Notes: generated by a model from the letters alone, not told the origin. A DNA stretch of 64,000 bases from Curtobacterium flaccumfaciens pv. betae (GCF_026241855.1 NZ_JAPJDC010000001.1:2356001-2420000); one strand, 5' to 3'; counted from the stretch's first letter, positions 50,583-60,041 are shown. Made by a program: numbers and translations.

Positions 50583-53487
50583 GCGCGGAGCGTCCGTGCT
50601 CGACCGGCGGACACGCTTCGCGCTCTGGGTCCGTCGACCCGGCAGCTGGGTGGAGATCGCGGCCTGGGCTGCGCTCGCAGCGTTCGTCGTCTGGACCATC
50701 GGACCGGCACTGATCGGACACGGCACCTTCCTGAACACGGGCCTGCTCGGCCGGTACACCCCGTGGGGTGCGGTGTTCCAGTCGACGACGACGCCGACCA
50801 ACATCCTGAACAGCGACACGATCGACACCGTCGCGCCGCAGACCTCGCTCCTGACCCGCCTCGCCCACGAGGGCGTCTTCGGCGCGTGGAACCCCTACGT
50901 CGCCGGCGGCGCGGAACTCGGCGGCGTGCCCGACTCGGGCGCGTGGTCCCCGCTCGCGCTGCCCTGGTGGATCCTCCCCCTGGCGGCCGCGCCGGGCTGG
51001 GTGAAGCTCCTCGAGGTCGTCGTCGTCACGGTCGGCATGTCCCTGCTGCTGCGCCGCTGGGGTGTCCCCCGCGCGGGCTGGGCGATCGCCGCCCTCGTGT
51101 ACTCGTCGTCCGGCTTCATGGTCGCGTGGTCGAACTGGCCGCAGACACGGGTCGCGGCCTGCATCCCCCTGCTCTTCTGGGCGATCGACCGCGCCGCGGT
51201 GGAGCTCCGCGCGCGTGACGTCATCGCCGTGGGCGTGCCGCTCGCGTCGATGCTGCTCGGCGGGTTCCCGGCCATCGTCGGCTACGCCCTCTTCATCGGT
51301 GGGCTGTACTTCCTCGTCCGCACGATCGTCGCGCACCGACGGTGGGTCCCCGTGGTCGTGAGCGGGGCGATCGCGGTGGGCGGCATCCTGTTCGGCCTGC
51401 TGCTGTCCGCGTGGCAGCTCGTCCCCTTCGCCATCAACGCCTCGAGCCTGGTCGACTTCAGCGGCCGTGGGCAGAGCGGCCCGAACGGTCTCGGCACCCC
51501 GCCGCTCGTCAGCGCGTGGGTGCCCGACATCTCGTTCGTGCAGAGCACCGGCCCCGCCTGGGGCATCCGCAACCCGGTGGAGGAGTACTCCTACCTGGGG
51601 ATCGCGGCCGTGGTGCTCGTCGCCGTGGCGGTCCTCATCCGCCCGGCGACGCACACCGCCGCGGCCCTGCCCGACGACGCCACGCCGGCCGTCCGCGCAC
51701 GGCACGACCTGGCCCGACGTCGCACCCGCGGCGTCGTCGCGATCGTCGCCTCGATGCTGGCGCTCGCGGTGGTCATCGTCTACCTCGGCGGCCCCGTCCT
51801 GTCCGCCGTCCGCGAGCTGCCGGTCTTCGACACGAACCCGATCGGTCGCGCTCGCGTCGTCGTGATGTTCCTCGCCGCTGCCATGGCCGGGGTGGGCTTC
51901 GGCCGCCTCGTGCAGCCGGAGAACCTCCGCGACGAGCTGGCACGCTTCCGCGCCGCCGGGCCCCTCCGGCGCACCGGTCGGATCGCGGCCGTCGCCGTCG
52001 TGCTGTTCACCGCCGTCGGCGTGGGGATGCAGACCCTGCTCGCGATCCCGCCGATCGCGGAAGAGTACGTGCACCGCACCAAGCTCGAGATCCTGGCGGT
52101 CGGCATCCTCGGCGCGGTCACCGTCGTGCTCGTCGTGCTCGTCTGGGTGTTCCGGTCGCGGGTGCTGGCGACCGTCGCCGCGATCGGGGTCGTCGCGCTC
52201 GTCGTCGTCCCCGCAGTGACGGCCACGAAGCCCTGGTGGCCGATCGCGCCCTCGTCCACGTTCTACCCGACCACCCCCGCCATCGACTACCTGCAGGAAC
52301 ACGTCTCCGCGCAGGACCGCTACGCCGCCACCGGCAGCGCCATGCTCCCGGGGTCGTCCTCCTACTACCGGATCCGCGAGACCACCGGACACGCGTTCCA
52401 GACGGGCGAGTGGAAGGACCTCATGCGGGCGGTCGACCCGGACACGTACCCGACGGCCACCTACCTGACGTTCGAACCGAACCTCATGCCGTCGCTCGCC
52501 CGGTCGGGGATCCTCGACCGGCTCAGCACGAAGTACCTCGTCGCCGATCCGTCGGGGCCGCTCGCCGGCACCGCCGAGCCGGGTGCAGCGCAGACGAAGT
52601 GGTCCGACCTGACCGCGGAAAACCCCTCGGTGGACTCGGCCAGCAACACCGGCCCGGTGAACGGCATCACCTTCACCGGTCCGCCGGCCCCGACCCTGAC
52701 GCCCGGGGGCATGACCCTCGACGTGGCGATCATCGCCGACGACTCCGGCAAGACGATCACCTCGACGTCGACCCACGTGCCGGGCCTCGGCGGCCCGCGG
52801 AACGTGGCGCTCCAGGGCTCCACCATCCCGACGTCGACCTCGTGGCACGTCCGGATCACCGTGACCGGGCAGGACAAGCTCGTTCCGATCGGCACCGACG
52901 ACGCCGGCGACGCCGTGATGAGCATCACCCGTCCGGTCTCCGGCGACGGCGTCCGCGTGGTGCACACCGGCGATGCGACGATCTACGAGCGCGGCAACGC
53001 CCTGGACCGCGTGCGCTGGGCCTCCGGCCAGGTGGTGGAACGCACCGGACCGGCGCGCGTCCGGGCACTCGCCGACCAGTCACTGCCGGACTCGACCGTC
53101 GTCCTGAGCGCGCCGTCCGAGCACACGGCCGACCCGGACTCGAGCGCCGAGATCACCCTGCGCGACAGCGACGTGAACAGCACGGTCGCCGAGGTCGACG
53201 CCACCGGGAGCGGCTGGGTGGTCGTCTCCGACTCGCTCCAGCGTGCCGGCTGGACGGCGACCGTCGACGGCGAACCGACCGACCTCGTCGCGGCCGACGA
53301 CGCCGGCGCCGCCGTGTGGGTCCCCGGCGGCGAGCACACGGTGGAGCTGCGGTACGCGGTGCCGGGCGCCCGGACCGGGTACCTGCTGACCGGCGGCAGC
53401 ATCGTCCTCGCCGTCCTCGCCTGCACCGTCGTCACCCTGCTCGTCCGGCGCCGCCGCAGGCGTGGCGACGACGCGGCAGGGCTGTGA
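50572..53487 (+). CDS. YfhO-family large membrane protein
   Basis: A 971-residue polytopic protein with about twelve membrane segments in residues 28-560, a large extracytoplasmic domain (about 570-930) and a last TM (about 938-960). YfhO proteins are GT-C-like enzymes that, with a GtrB-type partner, add sugars to lipoteichoic acid or other polymers in Firmicutes. GVPDSGAWSPLALPWWI and VYSSSGFMVAWSNWPQTRV fit this family. ATG 50572 overlaps the GT2 stop by 11 bases; GTG 50596, with GGAG upstream, is an equally possible start. Sugar and acceptor are unknown. Confidence 0.85.
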   Translation: MGTERGASVLDRRTRFALWVRRPGSWVEIAAWAALAAFVVWTIGPALIGHGTFLNTGLLGRYTPWGAVFQSTTTPTNILNSDTIDTVAPQTSLLTRLAHEGVFGAWNPYVAGGAELGGVPDSGAWSPLALPWWILPLAAAPGWVKLLEVVVVTVGMSLLLRRWGVPRAGWAIAALVYSSSGFMVAWSNWPQTRVAACIPLLFWAIDRAAVELRARDVIAVGVPLASMLLGGFPAIVGYALFIGGLYFLVRTIVAHRRWVPVVVSGAIAVGGILFGLLLSAWQLVPFAINASSLVDFSGRGQSGPNGLGTPPLVSAWVPDISFVQSTGPAWGIRNPVEEYSYLGIAAVVLVAVAVLIRPATHTAAALPDDATPAVRARHDLARRRTRGVVAIVASMLALAVVIVYLGGPVLSAVRELPVFDTNPIGRARVVVMFLAAAMAGVGFGRLVQPENLRDELARFRAAGPLRRTGRIAAVAVVLFTAVGVGMQTLLAIPPIAEEYVHRTKLEILAVGILGAVTVVLVVLVWVFRSRVLATVAAIGVVALVVVPAVTATKPWWPIAPSSTFYPTTPAIDYLQEHVSAQDRYAATGSAMLPGSSSYYRIRETTGHAFQTGEWKDLMRAVDPDTYPTATYLTFEPNLMPSLARSGILDRLSTKYLVADPSGPLAGTAEPGAAQTKWSDLTAENPSVDSASNTGPVNGITFTGPPAPTLTPGGMTLDVAIIADDSGKTITSTSTHVPGLGGPRNVALQGSTIPTSTSWHVRITVTGQDKLVPIGTDDAGDAVMSITRPVSGDGVRVVHTGDATIYERGNALDRVRWASGQVVERTGPARVRALADQSLPDSTVVLSAPSEHTADPDSSAEITLRDSDVNSTVAEVDATGSGWVVVSDSLQRAGWTATVDGEPTDLVAADDAGAAVWVPGGEHTVELRYAVPGARTGYLLTGGSIVLAVLACTVVTLLVRRRRRRGDDAAGL

Positions 53488-53495
53488 CCGGCTGG

Positions 53496-53501
53496 TATCG
53501 T
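53496..53501 (+). promoter_or_regulatory. Possible -10 for rmlB
   Basis: TATCGT lies 134 bases before the rmlB GTG, just after the YfhO-family stop. No -35 is evident. The 142-base gap holds no gene. Confidence 0.25.
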
Positions 53502-53629
53502 CAACCGATCCACGGTCGGCCGGCGATCCTGAACGGGACGCCGACGACCGACGCACCACCGGACGGCCACCGCCGACCGGAGCACACCGATCCCAGAACC
53601 ACACCGACTCCGAAAAGGAACCAGACCTC

Positions 53630-54616
53630 GTGAAGATCCTCGTCACCGGCGGAGCCGGCTTCATCGGCTCGAACTTCGTCCGACGCACCCTGCAGGACGC
53701 GTACCCCGGACTCGAAGGCGCCGAGGTCGTCGTCTACGACGCACTGACCTACTCGGGCAACCTCGAGAACCTCGCTCCGGTCTCGGACTCCCCCCGGTAC
53801 ACGTTCGTGCAGGGCGACATCCGCGACGCCGCGAAGCTCGACGAGGTGATCCCCGGCATCGACGCGATCGTGCACTTCGCCGCCGAGTCCCACGTCGACC
53901 GGTCGGTCCGCGACTCCGGCATCTTCGTCGAGACGAACGTCGTCGGCACCCAGCGTCTGCTCGACGCGGCGCTCCGCCACGGCACCGAGCGCTTCGTCCA
54001 CGTGTCCACGGACGAGGTCTACGGCTCCATCAGCGAGGGGTCGTGGGACGAGGAGCGCCCGCTCGAGCCGAACTCGCCGTACTCGGCGTCGAAGGCCGGC
54101 AGCGACCTGCTCGCCCGCAGCTACCACCGCACGCACGGGCTGAACCTCTCCATCACCCGCTGCTCGAACAACTACGGGCCCTACCACTTCCCCGAGAAGG
54201 TCATCCCGCTCTTCGTCACGAACCTCATCGACGACCTGCACGTCCCGCTCTACGGCGAGGGCAACAACATCCGTGACTGGCTGCACGTCGACGACCACAC
54301 CCGCGGCATCGCGATGGTCCTGACCCGTGGTCGCGCCGGCGAGATCTACAACATCGGCGGCGGCACCGAGCTGACCAACAAGGAGCTGACGCAGCTGCTC
54401 CTGGACGCGACCGGCAAGGACTGGTCGTACGTCGACCGCGTCGCCGACCGACTCGGCCACGACCTGCGCTACTCGGTCGACATCTCGAAGATCAGCAGCG
54501 AGCTCGGCTACGAGCCGCAGGTGCCGTTCGAGCAGGGCCTCGCCGACGTCGTGCAGTGGTACCGCGACAACCGCAGCTGGTGGGAGCCGCTCAAGGAACG
54601 CGCCGCACTCTCCTGA
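53630..54616 (+). CDS. rmlB: dTDP-glucose 4,6-dehydratase
   Basis: A 328-residue NAD-dependent dehydratase, second step of dTDP-rhamnose synthesis. GGAGFIGSN binds NAD, the catalytic triad region is HVSTDEVYG and YSASKAGSD (Tyr and Lys), and TRCSNNYGPYHFPEKVIPLF is characteristic. Length and motifs are complete. The GTG at 53630 has AAGGAA 8 bases upstream. A strong hairpin separates it from rmlD, yet both face the same way. Confidence 0.98.
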   Translation: MKILVTGGAGFIGSNFVRRTLQDAYPGLEGAEVVVYDALTYSGNLENLAPVSDSPRYTFVQGDIRDAAKLDEVIPGIDAIVHFAAESHVDRSVRDSGIFVETNVVGTQRLLDAALRHGTERFVHVSTDEVYGSISEGSWDEERPLEPNSPYSASKAGSDLLARSYHRTHGLNLSITRCSNNYGPYHFPEKVIPLFVTNLIDDLHVPLYGEGNNIRDWLHVDDHTRGIAMVLTRGRAGEIYNIGGGTELTNKELTQLLLDATGKDWSYVDRVADRLGHDLRYSVDISKISSELGYEPQVPFEQGLADVVQWYRDNRSWWEPLKERAALS

Positions 54617-54624
54617 GCCGCCGC

Positions 54625-54656
54625 GGCCCAGGAGCACACCGGCGTGCTCCTGGGCC
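54625..54656 (+). terminator. Hairpin between rmlB and rmlD
   Basis: GGCCCAGGAGCAC (54625-54637) pairs with GTGCTCCTGGGCC (54644-54656): a perfect 13-base stem with a 6-base loop, 8 bases after the rmlB stop. It may end rmlB transcription or attenuate entry into rmlD; no separate rmlD promoter is obvious. Confidence 0.65.
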
Positions 54657-54696
54657 GACCCTGCTCGACCGCCACCCCCGACACGGAAGCGACACC

Positions 54697-55548
54697 ATGA
54701 CCCGGTACCTCATCACCGGCGCCGCCGGCATGCTCGGCCACGACCTGCAGCACGCCCTGGCCGGCCGCGACGTCACCGCCCGTTCCCGTGCCGAGCTGGA
54801 CATCACCGATCCCGAGGCCGTCGACGCCGCGGTCGCCGGGCACGACGTCGTGATCAACTCGGCCGCCTACACGAAGGTGGACGACGCGGAGACCCACGAG
54901 GACACCGCGACCGCGGTGAACGCGGACGGGCCGGCGTTGCTCGCCGAGGCCGCGGTGCGGCACGGGGCCAAGCTCGTGACCATCTCGACGGACTACGTCT
55001 TCGACGGCAACGGCACCGCTCCCTACGCCGAGGACGCCCCCACGGACCCCCTGAACGCCTACGGCCGGTCCAAGGCCGTCGGCGAAGCCCGCGTCCGCGC
55101 GATCGCGCCGGACTCCTCGTACGTCGTCCGGACGGCGTGGATCTACGGCGCACACGGACCCAACTTCGCCGCGACCATGCTCCGGCTCGCGGCGTCCCAC
55201 GACACCGTGAGCGTGGTCACCGACCAGGTCGGGCAGCCCACCTGGACCGGAGACCTGGCCGCACGCATCGTCGAGCTCCTCGACGCGGACGCCCCCGCCG
55301 GCATCTACCACGGCACGAACAGCGGTCAGGGCTCGTGGTACGACTTCACCCGGGCGATCTTCTCCGAGAACGGTCTCGACCCGGAGCGCGTCCTGCCGAC
55401 CGACAGCGGTGCCTTCGTCCGTCCGGCACCCCGCCCGGCGTACAGCGTGCTCGGCCACGACGCCTGGTCGCGCGCGGGCCTCGCCCCGATGCGCGACTGG
55501 CGCGAGGCGTTGCACGCGGCGACCGAGGCCGGGATCTTCCGCGCATGA
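54697..55548 (+). CDS. rmlD: dTDP-4-dehydrorhamnose reductase
   Basis: A 283-residue NADPH-dependent reductase, last step to dTDP-L-rhamnose. GAAGMLG binds the cofactor, STDYVFDG and YGRSK carry the catalytic residues, and RTAWIYGAHGPNF and QVGQPTWTGDLA are typical. GGAAG lies 8 bases before the ATG. Its stop overlaps the ATG of the next epimerase by 4 bases. Confidence 0.97.
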   Translation: MTRYLITGAAGMLGHDLQHALAGRDVTARSRAELDITDPEAVDAAVAGHDVVINSAAYTKVDDAETHEDTATAVNADGPALLAEAAVRHGAKLVTISTDYVFDGNGTAPYAEDAPTDPLNAYGRSKAVGEARVRAIAPDSSYVVRTAWIYGAHGPNFAATMLRLAASHDTVSVVTDQVGQPTWTGDLAARIVELLDADAPAGIYHGTNSGQGSWYDFTRAIFSENGLDPERVLPTDSGAFVRPAPRPAYSVLGHDAWSRAGLAPMRDWREALHAATEAGIFRA

Positions 55549-56492
55549 CCCAGCCGTCCACCCTGGTGGTCGGCGCCGGCGGGTTCCTCGGCGGTGCCGT
55601 GCACCGGTCACTCGTCGGTTCGGGCGCAGCGACCACCGCCGCCCGCGTGCCGTGGGACGACCAGGACGCCGCCGTCGAGGCACTCGTCGACGCCTTCCGC
55701 TCGGTGCGGTCGCAGCCCGGCCGCTGGCGCGTGCTGTGGTGCGCGGGCACGGGGGTCGTCGCCACCGGAGCCGACGTCTTCGACGAGGAGCAGCGCCTGA
55801 TCGCCCGGGTCCTCGACGCGACCCGGGACGACCCGTCCGGAGACGGCACGCTCTTCTTCGCGTCGTCGGCCGGAGCGGTCTACGCCGGCAGCGCCGAACC
55901 GCCCTTCGACGAGGGCACCGAACCGCTCCCGCTGGCTCCCTACGGCCACGCGAAGCTCGCCGCCGAGGCCCAGTTCCGGACGTGGGCCGCCGAGACCGGC
56001 ACGCGCCTGGTTGTGGGGCGGATCTCGAACCTCTACGGCCCGGGCGCGAACCTCGGCAAGCCGCAGGGGCTCGTCTCGCAGCTCACCCTCGCCCACCTCG
56101 AGGGCCGGCCGTCGTCGATCTACGTGCCGATGTCGACCACCCGCGACTACCTGTACATCGACGACGCCGTCGACATGGTGCTCCGGACCATCGACCTCGT
56201 CGAGCAGGGTCCCCCTGCGGCCGCGGTCACGAAGATCCTGGCCTCCGGGCAGCCGGCGACGATCGCCGACGTCATCGACGCGGTCGAGCAGGCGATCGGC
56301 AGCCGCCTGGACATCCGCGAGGGCGCCGACCCCTCGGCCACGTTCCAGGGACTCGACCTCCGCATGCGGTCCGAGGTGCTGCCGCAGGTCGGCGACCGCA
56401 CCTTCGTCCCGTTCCCCCAGGGGGTCGCGACGACCGTCGAAGCCATCCGCGCCCGTCGCGCACCCATCGGGGCCGAACCCGCCGAGCAGTAG
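55545..56492 (+). CDS. NAD-dependent sugar-nucleotide epimerase/dehydratase
   Basis: A 315-residue extended SDR protein. VVGAGGFLG binds NAD(P), SSAGAVYAG gives the Ser and YGHAK the Tyr and Lys. RISNLYGPGANLGKPQGLV and TTRDYLYIDDAVDMV match sugar-nucleotide epimerases. The middle section (about 50-95) is shorter than in GalE. Which nucleotide sugar it handles is not readable; a 4-epimerase or 4-ketoreductase making a second deoxysugar from the RmlB product is possible. Coupled to rmlD by ATGA overlap. Confidence 0.85.
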   Translation: MTQPSTLVVGAGGFLGGAVHRSLVGSGAATTAARVPWDDQDAAVEALVDAFRSVRSQPGRWRVLWCAGTGVVATGADVFDEEQRLIARVLDATRDDPSGDGTLFFASSAGAVYAGSAEPPFDEGTEPLPLAPYGHAKLAAEAQFRTWAAETGTRLVVGRISNLYGPGANLGKPQGLVSQLTLAHLEGRPSSIYVPMSTTRDYLYIDDAVDMVLRTIDLVEQGPPAAAVTKILASGQPATIADVIDAVEQAIGSRLDIREGADPSATFQGLDLRMRSEVLPQVGDRTFVPFPQGVATTVEAIRARRAPIGAEPAEQ

Positions 56493-56501
56493 GATCGCCG
56501 C
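56490..56501 (+). promoter_or_regulatory. Leaderless-type -10 for the acyltransferase at 56502
   Basis: TAGGAT (56490-56495) matches TANNNT and is followed by 6 bases and the ATG. The first bases overlap the stop codon of the preceding epimerase gene. Confidence 0.5.
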
Positions 56502-57653
56502 ATGCGTGATCGCCCCGCGGGTCGCATCGGGTCGTTGGACGGACTCCGTGGCGTCGCCGCCGCCGTCGTCCTGATCCACCACGGACTCCTCGTGGTGCCG
56601 ACGCTCTCCGACGGCAACAACGGCCAGCCGATCCCGGCGAACCGCGCCTGGCTCGTCGACACGCCCCTCCACGTGTTCTGGGCCGGCGGCGAAGCGGTCT
56701 TCGTCTTCTTCGTCCTGAGTGGTTTCGTGCTGACGCTCCCCGCACTCCGCCGCGCACAGGACTGGATCGCCTACTACCCGAGCCGCCTGCTCCGGCTCTA
56801 CATCCCCGTGATCGCCTCGGTCGGCCTGGCGCTGGCCCTGTTCCTGCTCGTCCCTCGGACCCCCGAAGCCGGGGCCTCGGGCTGGCTGCTCCGGCACGTC
56901 GAACCGCTCACCGCCGGCGGCCTGCTGGGCGACCTGACCCTGGTCGCGCCGACCCGACTCAACAGCCCCCTGTGGTCGTTGACGTGGGAGGTCGCGTTCT
57001 CCCTCCTGCTGCCGCTCTTCGTGCTCATCGCGAAGGCCACGCACCGGGTGTGGTGGCTCACCGCGATCGCCGCGCTCCTGCTCTCGGCACTCGGCCGGCA
57101 GTACCGCGAGGACTGGCTGATGTACCTGCCGATGTTCCTGCTCGGGTCCGCCCTGGCAGCCGGGTGGGAGCGGATCCCCGAGATCCGGCGTGGCCCGGGC
57201 TGGGTCCTCGCCGGACTGGCGGTGCTCGGCATCACGTTCGAGTGGTGGCTCCCCCGCTCCCTGGTCGGCATTCACGTCCCGATGGTGGTCGTCGCCTCGG
57301 CCGGGCTCATCGTCCTGCTGTGCGGGAAGTGGCTGCCGGCGGAACGCGTGATGCTCGGACCGGTCCCCCGAGCGCTCGGACGGCTCTCGTTCAGCCTGTA
57401 CCTGGTGCACGAGCCGATCACGGTGTCGGTCGCCTACCTGCTGCCCACCTCGGTGCCGTGGCTCACGATGCTCGTGGCGATCCCGGTCGCCGTCGTGGTC
57501 GCCGGGCTCTTCGCCCGGCTCGTCGAGCTGCCGGCGCACCGGCTGGCCAAACGGGTCGCACGGACGATCACCGTGCGACGCGGACGCGTCGGCGGCCCGC
57601 CCGCCCGCGCCGACGACGCACGGCTCCCGGACGACGACCGCCGCGCAGCCTGA
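56502..57653 (+). CDS. Acyltransferase-3 family membrane protein
   Basis: A 383-residue integral membrane O-acyltransferase with about ten TMs. It begins GRIGSLDGLRGVAAAVVLIHHGLL, with the conserved Arg and the His pair, then VFVFFVLSGFVLTLP and SLTWEVAFSLLLPLFVL. Unlike the protein at 24310 it has no SGNH domain, so it would rely on direct transfer or a separate esterase. Likely acetylates a sugar of the rhamnose-containing glycan, by context. Its start follows TAGGAT by 6 bases. Confidence 0.9.
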   Translation: MRDRPAGRIGSLDGLRGVAAAVVLIHHGLLVVPTLSDGNNGQPIPANRAWLVDTPLHVFWAGGEAVFVFFVLSGFVLTLPALRRAQDWIAYYPSRLLRLYIPVIASVGLALALFLLVPRTPEAGASGWLLRHVEPLTAGGLLGDLTLVAPTRLNSPLWSLTWEVAFSLLLPLFVLIAKATHRVWWLTAIAALLLSALGRQYREDWLMYLPMFLLGSALAAGWERIPEIRRGPGWVLAGLAVLGITFEWWLPRSLVGIHVPMVVVASAGLIVLLCGKWLPAERVMLGPVPRALGRLSFSLYLVHEPITVSVAYLLPTSVPWLTMLVAIPVAVVVAGLFARLVELPAHRLAKRVARTITVRRGRVGGPPARADDARLPDDDRRAA

Positions 57654-57695
57654 CGGGCGTCAGGTCCCGGGACCGGGACGCAACGACTCTGCGGG

Positions 57696-57733
57696 CCTGG
57701 AGGCGCGTGACGGCGCCGCCACGCGCCTCCAGG
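57696..57733. terminator. Strong hairpin between convergent genes
   Basis: CCTGGAGGCGCGTG (57696-57709) pairs with CACGCGCCTCCAGG (57720-57733): a perfect 14-base stem with a 10-base loop. It lies between the acyltransferase and the minus-strand GT4 gene and shares the GGAGGCGCG arm with the hairpin at 32652. Confidence 0.7.
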
Positions 57734-57774
57734 CTGCCTGTGGTCGCGTCACCTCGTCGAGGGGACGCTCCCGG

Positions 57775-58956
57775 CTACCGGGCGCGTGCGGCGGTGAGCA
57801 GGGTGCGGTACCGGTCGCCGACGGCGCCGACGGTGTGTGCCGCGGCGGTGTCGGCCGCGGCGCGGCCGAGCCGCTCGGCCAGCGCGGGATCGGCGAGCAG
57901 GCGATCGATCGCCGCCGCGAGCGCGCGGGCGTCGCCGGGTTCGACGAGCAGCCCGTTCACGCCGTCCTCGACGACGTCGACGATGCCGGGGACCGCCGAG
58001 GCGACGATGGCGCAGCCGGCCGACATGGCTTCGAGGAGCGCCACCGGCAGGCCGTCGCGGTCGCCGTTGGCGGCCGGCACCGACGGGTAGAGCGCGATCG
58101 CCGCCTTCGCGTACTCGGACGCGAGCGCTTCCTTCCCCTGCGCGCCGAGGAACGTCACGGCCGAACCGGCACGGGCCTGCAGCTGGGCGCGCAGCGGACC
58201 GTCCCCGACCACGGCCACCTCGGTGGGCTGCTCGGCCATGCGGTCGAGGGCGTCGAGGAGGACGGTCGCGCCCTTCTTCTCGACCAGACGGCCGACGAAG
58301 AGCACCCGGCCGGGCACCCGGGTCTCGCGCTCGACGGCACGCGTGATCGGGTCGAGGTCGACACCCATCGGGACGACGTGCACCTGGTCGTCACGGGCGC
58401 CGAGCTTCCGGAGTTCGCGCGCCATGTCGGTGCTCATGCAGGTCACCGATGCGGCGCTGCGGATGACGGACCGCTTGACGGCCTGGAGGACCGGGTGGCG
58501 CAGCGCGTACAGGTCGCCGCCCAGCGTGGTCACGACGCGGGGCAGGTCGCCGAGCACGACGCGGCCGACGGCTCCCTGCGGGATGATCCAGTGCAGCAGC
58601 GCGACGTCGGGCTGCGAGCGGCGGCGCTCTCGGCCCAGCGCGGCGGCCATGGACACGAAGAAGAACGGGACCTGCAGCCAACGGGACTTCTTCGCCCGCA
58701 GGTTGTCGACGATCGCGCCGTCCGCCAGGTCACGCCAGCGCGACGGGAAGTAACCGAACCGACGGACCTCGACGTCCCCGATCCGCTGGTGCGCGCGGGC
58801 ACCCTTCGTCATCGGGGCGACCACCACCACGCGGTACTCGTCCGACAAGGCCGTCGCGAGGTCGAGCACGAAGCCGGGCGTGCCGTCGCCGGCCTCGGCG
58901 GGGAAGGTCGACGCAGCGACGAGCAGGGTCGGGCGGAGTTCCGGATCGGGTCGCAT
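57775..58956 (-). CDS. Family 4 glycosyltransferase
   Basis: A 393-residue GT4 enzyme. The first GT-B domain starts PTLLVAASTFPAEAGDGTPG and includes LLHWIIPQG; the second has VLFVGRLVEKKGATVLLDAL, VAVVGDGPLR and the donor-site GDRDGLPVALLEAMSAGCAIVAS. The ATG at 58956 is chosen because AAGGGAG lies about 9 bases upstream; a more distant in-frame ATG would overlap the divergent gene. Only 29 bases separate its start from that of the YbhN-type gene. Substrate not readable. Confidence 0.9.
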   Translation of the reverse strand: MRPDPELRPTLLVAASTFPAEAGDGTPGFVLDLATALSDEYRVVVVAPMTKGARAHQRIGDVEVRRFGYFPSRWRDLADGAIVDNLRAKKSRWLQVPFFFVSMAAALGRERRRSQPDVALLHWIIPQGAVGRVVLGDLPRVVTTLGGDLYALRHPVLQAVKRSVIRSAASVTCMSTDMARELRKLGARDDQVHVVPMGVDLDPITRAVERETRVPGRVLFVGRLVEKKGATVLLDALDRMAEQPTEVAVVGDGPLRAQLQARAGSAVTFLGAQGKEALASEYAKAAIALYPSVPAANGDRDGLPVALLEAMSAGCAIVASAVPGIVDVVEDGVNGLLVEPGDARALAAAIDRLLADPALAERLGRAAADTAAAHTVGAVGDRYRTLLTAARAR

Positions 58957-58970
58957 CCAGCGCGCTCCCT

Positions 58971-58985
58971 TAGAGTTGTCGGTCG
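58971..58985 (+). promoter_or_regulatory. Near-leaderless -10 for the YbhN-type gene
   Basis: TAGAGT (58971-58976) is followed by 9 bases and the ATG at 58986. The same bases on the other strand form part of the ribosome-site region of the divergent GT4 gene. Confidence 0.4.
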
Positions 58986-60041
58986 ATGGACGCACAACAG
59001 CCTACGGGGTCGGCCGCGGGGTCCCCGGACCCGCTCGACACCTCCGCCGACGCCGCGATCGGCGCCGTCCCGACGACCGGACGGCGGGCCCGTGTGCTCA
59101 CCGTCGTCAAGTGGGTGGCGGCCGTCGTGGCCCTCGCGTTCCTGGTCTGGAGCATCGCGCGGCAGTGGGACGCCATCAGTCGCGACTTCGTGCGGCTCGA
59201 CGCCGGCACGATCGTCCTCGGCGTCGCCGCGACGATCGTCGCCCTCGTGGCGAACATGCTCTCCTGGCGGGCCATGATGTCGGCGAGCGGGTTCCGGGTG
59301 CGCCTCGCCGCGGCGTCCTCGATCTTCTTCGTCGGACAGCTCGGCAAGTACATCCCCGGCGGCGTCTGGTCCATCGCCGCTCAGGCCGAACTCGGGCGCG
59401 CACACGGCCTGCAGCGCACCGGCAGCGCCGTCGCGGCACTGGCGTCGATGCTCGTGAGCATGGTCACCGCGGCCGTCGTCGGGATCGTCGCGGTCCTGCT
59501 GGCCTCCTCCACCGGGTTCGCGACGTTCTGGTGGCTCATCCCCCTGATCGTGGTGGGGCTCGTCTGCCTGACCCCGCCGGTGCTCGGCCGCCTCATCGCC
59601 GTCGCGTTCCGGGTCCTGCGTCGCCCCGCCCAGGACACCACCCTCACGTGGACGGGCACCGTCATGTCGCTCGTCTGGTCGCTCGTCATGTGGCTGGCGT
59701 ACGGAGTCCAGGCGACCCTCGTGCTGCGGGTCTTCGGAGCCGACTCGCCCACGCTCTTCCCGGTGGCCGTCGGCGCGTACGCCGTCGCCTGGCTCGTGGG
59801 GTTCGTGGTCGTCATCGCCCCGGCGGGGATCGGGCCGCGCGAGGGCATCCTGGTCCTGCTCCTCGGCAGCGTGGCCGGCGGATCGGCGCCGCTCGCCCTC
59901 GCCGTCATCAGCCGGGTCTTCATGACCATCGGGGACGTCGTGCTGGCCGGGGTCGGCGCACTGCTCGCGGCGCGCCACCGCCGGAAGACGGCCGCCGCCG
60001 CGCTGGGCGGTGGCGCTCCGGGAGCGCCCCGTGCCGACTGA
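58986..60041 (+). CDS. YbhN/LPG-synthase transmembrane-region family protein
   Basis: A 351-residue polytopic protein (about eight TMs) of the family related to the flippase half of MprF. An acidic N-terminal 35 residues is followed by the membrane domain with the conserved FFVGQLGKYIPGGVWSIAAQ and IAPAGIGPREGILVLLLG. Members are thought to move or modify lipids or lipid-linked sugars; no aminoacyl-transferase domain is present. It lies between two GT4 genes, so a role in handling a lipid-linked intermediate is plausible. Confidence 0.88.
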   Translation: MDAQQPTGSAAGSPDPLDTSADAAIGAVPTTGRRARVLTVVKWVAAVVALAFLVWSIARQWDAISRDFVRLDAGTIVLGVAATIVALVANMLSWRAMMSASGFRVRLAAASSIFFVGQLGKYIPGGVWSIAAQAELGRAHGLQRTGSAVAALASMLVSMVTAAVVGIVAVLLASSTGFATFWWLIPLIVVGLVCLTPPVLGRLIAVAFRVLRRPAQDTTLTWTGTVMSLVWSLVMWLAYGVQATLVLRVFGADSPTLFPVAVGAYAVAWLVGFVVVIAPAGIGPREGILVLLLGSVAGGSAPLALAVISRVFMTIGDVVLAGVGALLAARHRRKTAAAALGGGAPGAPRAD

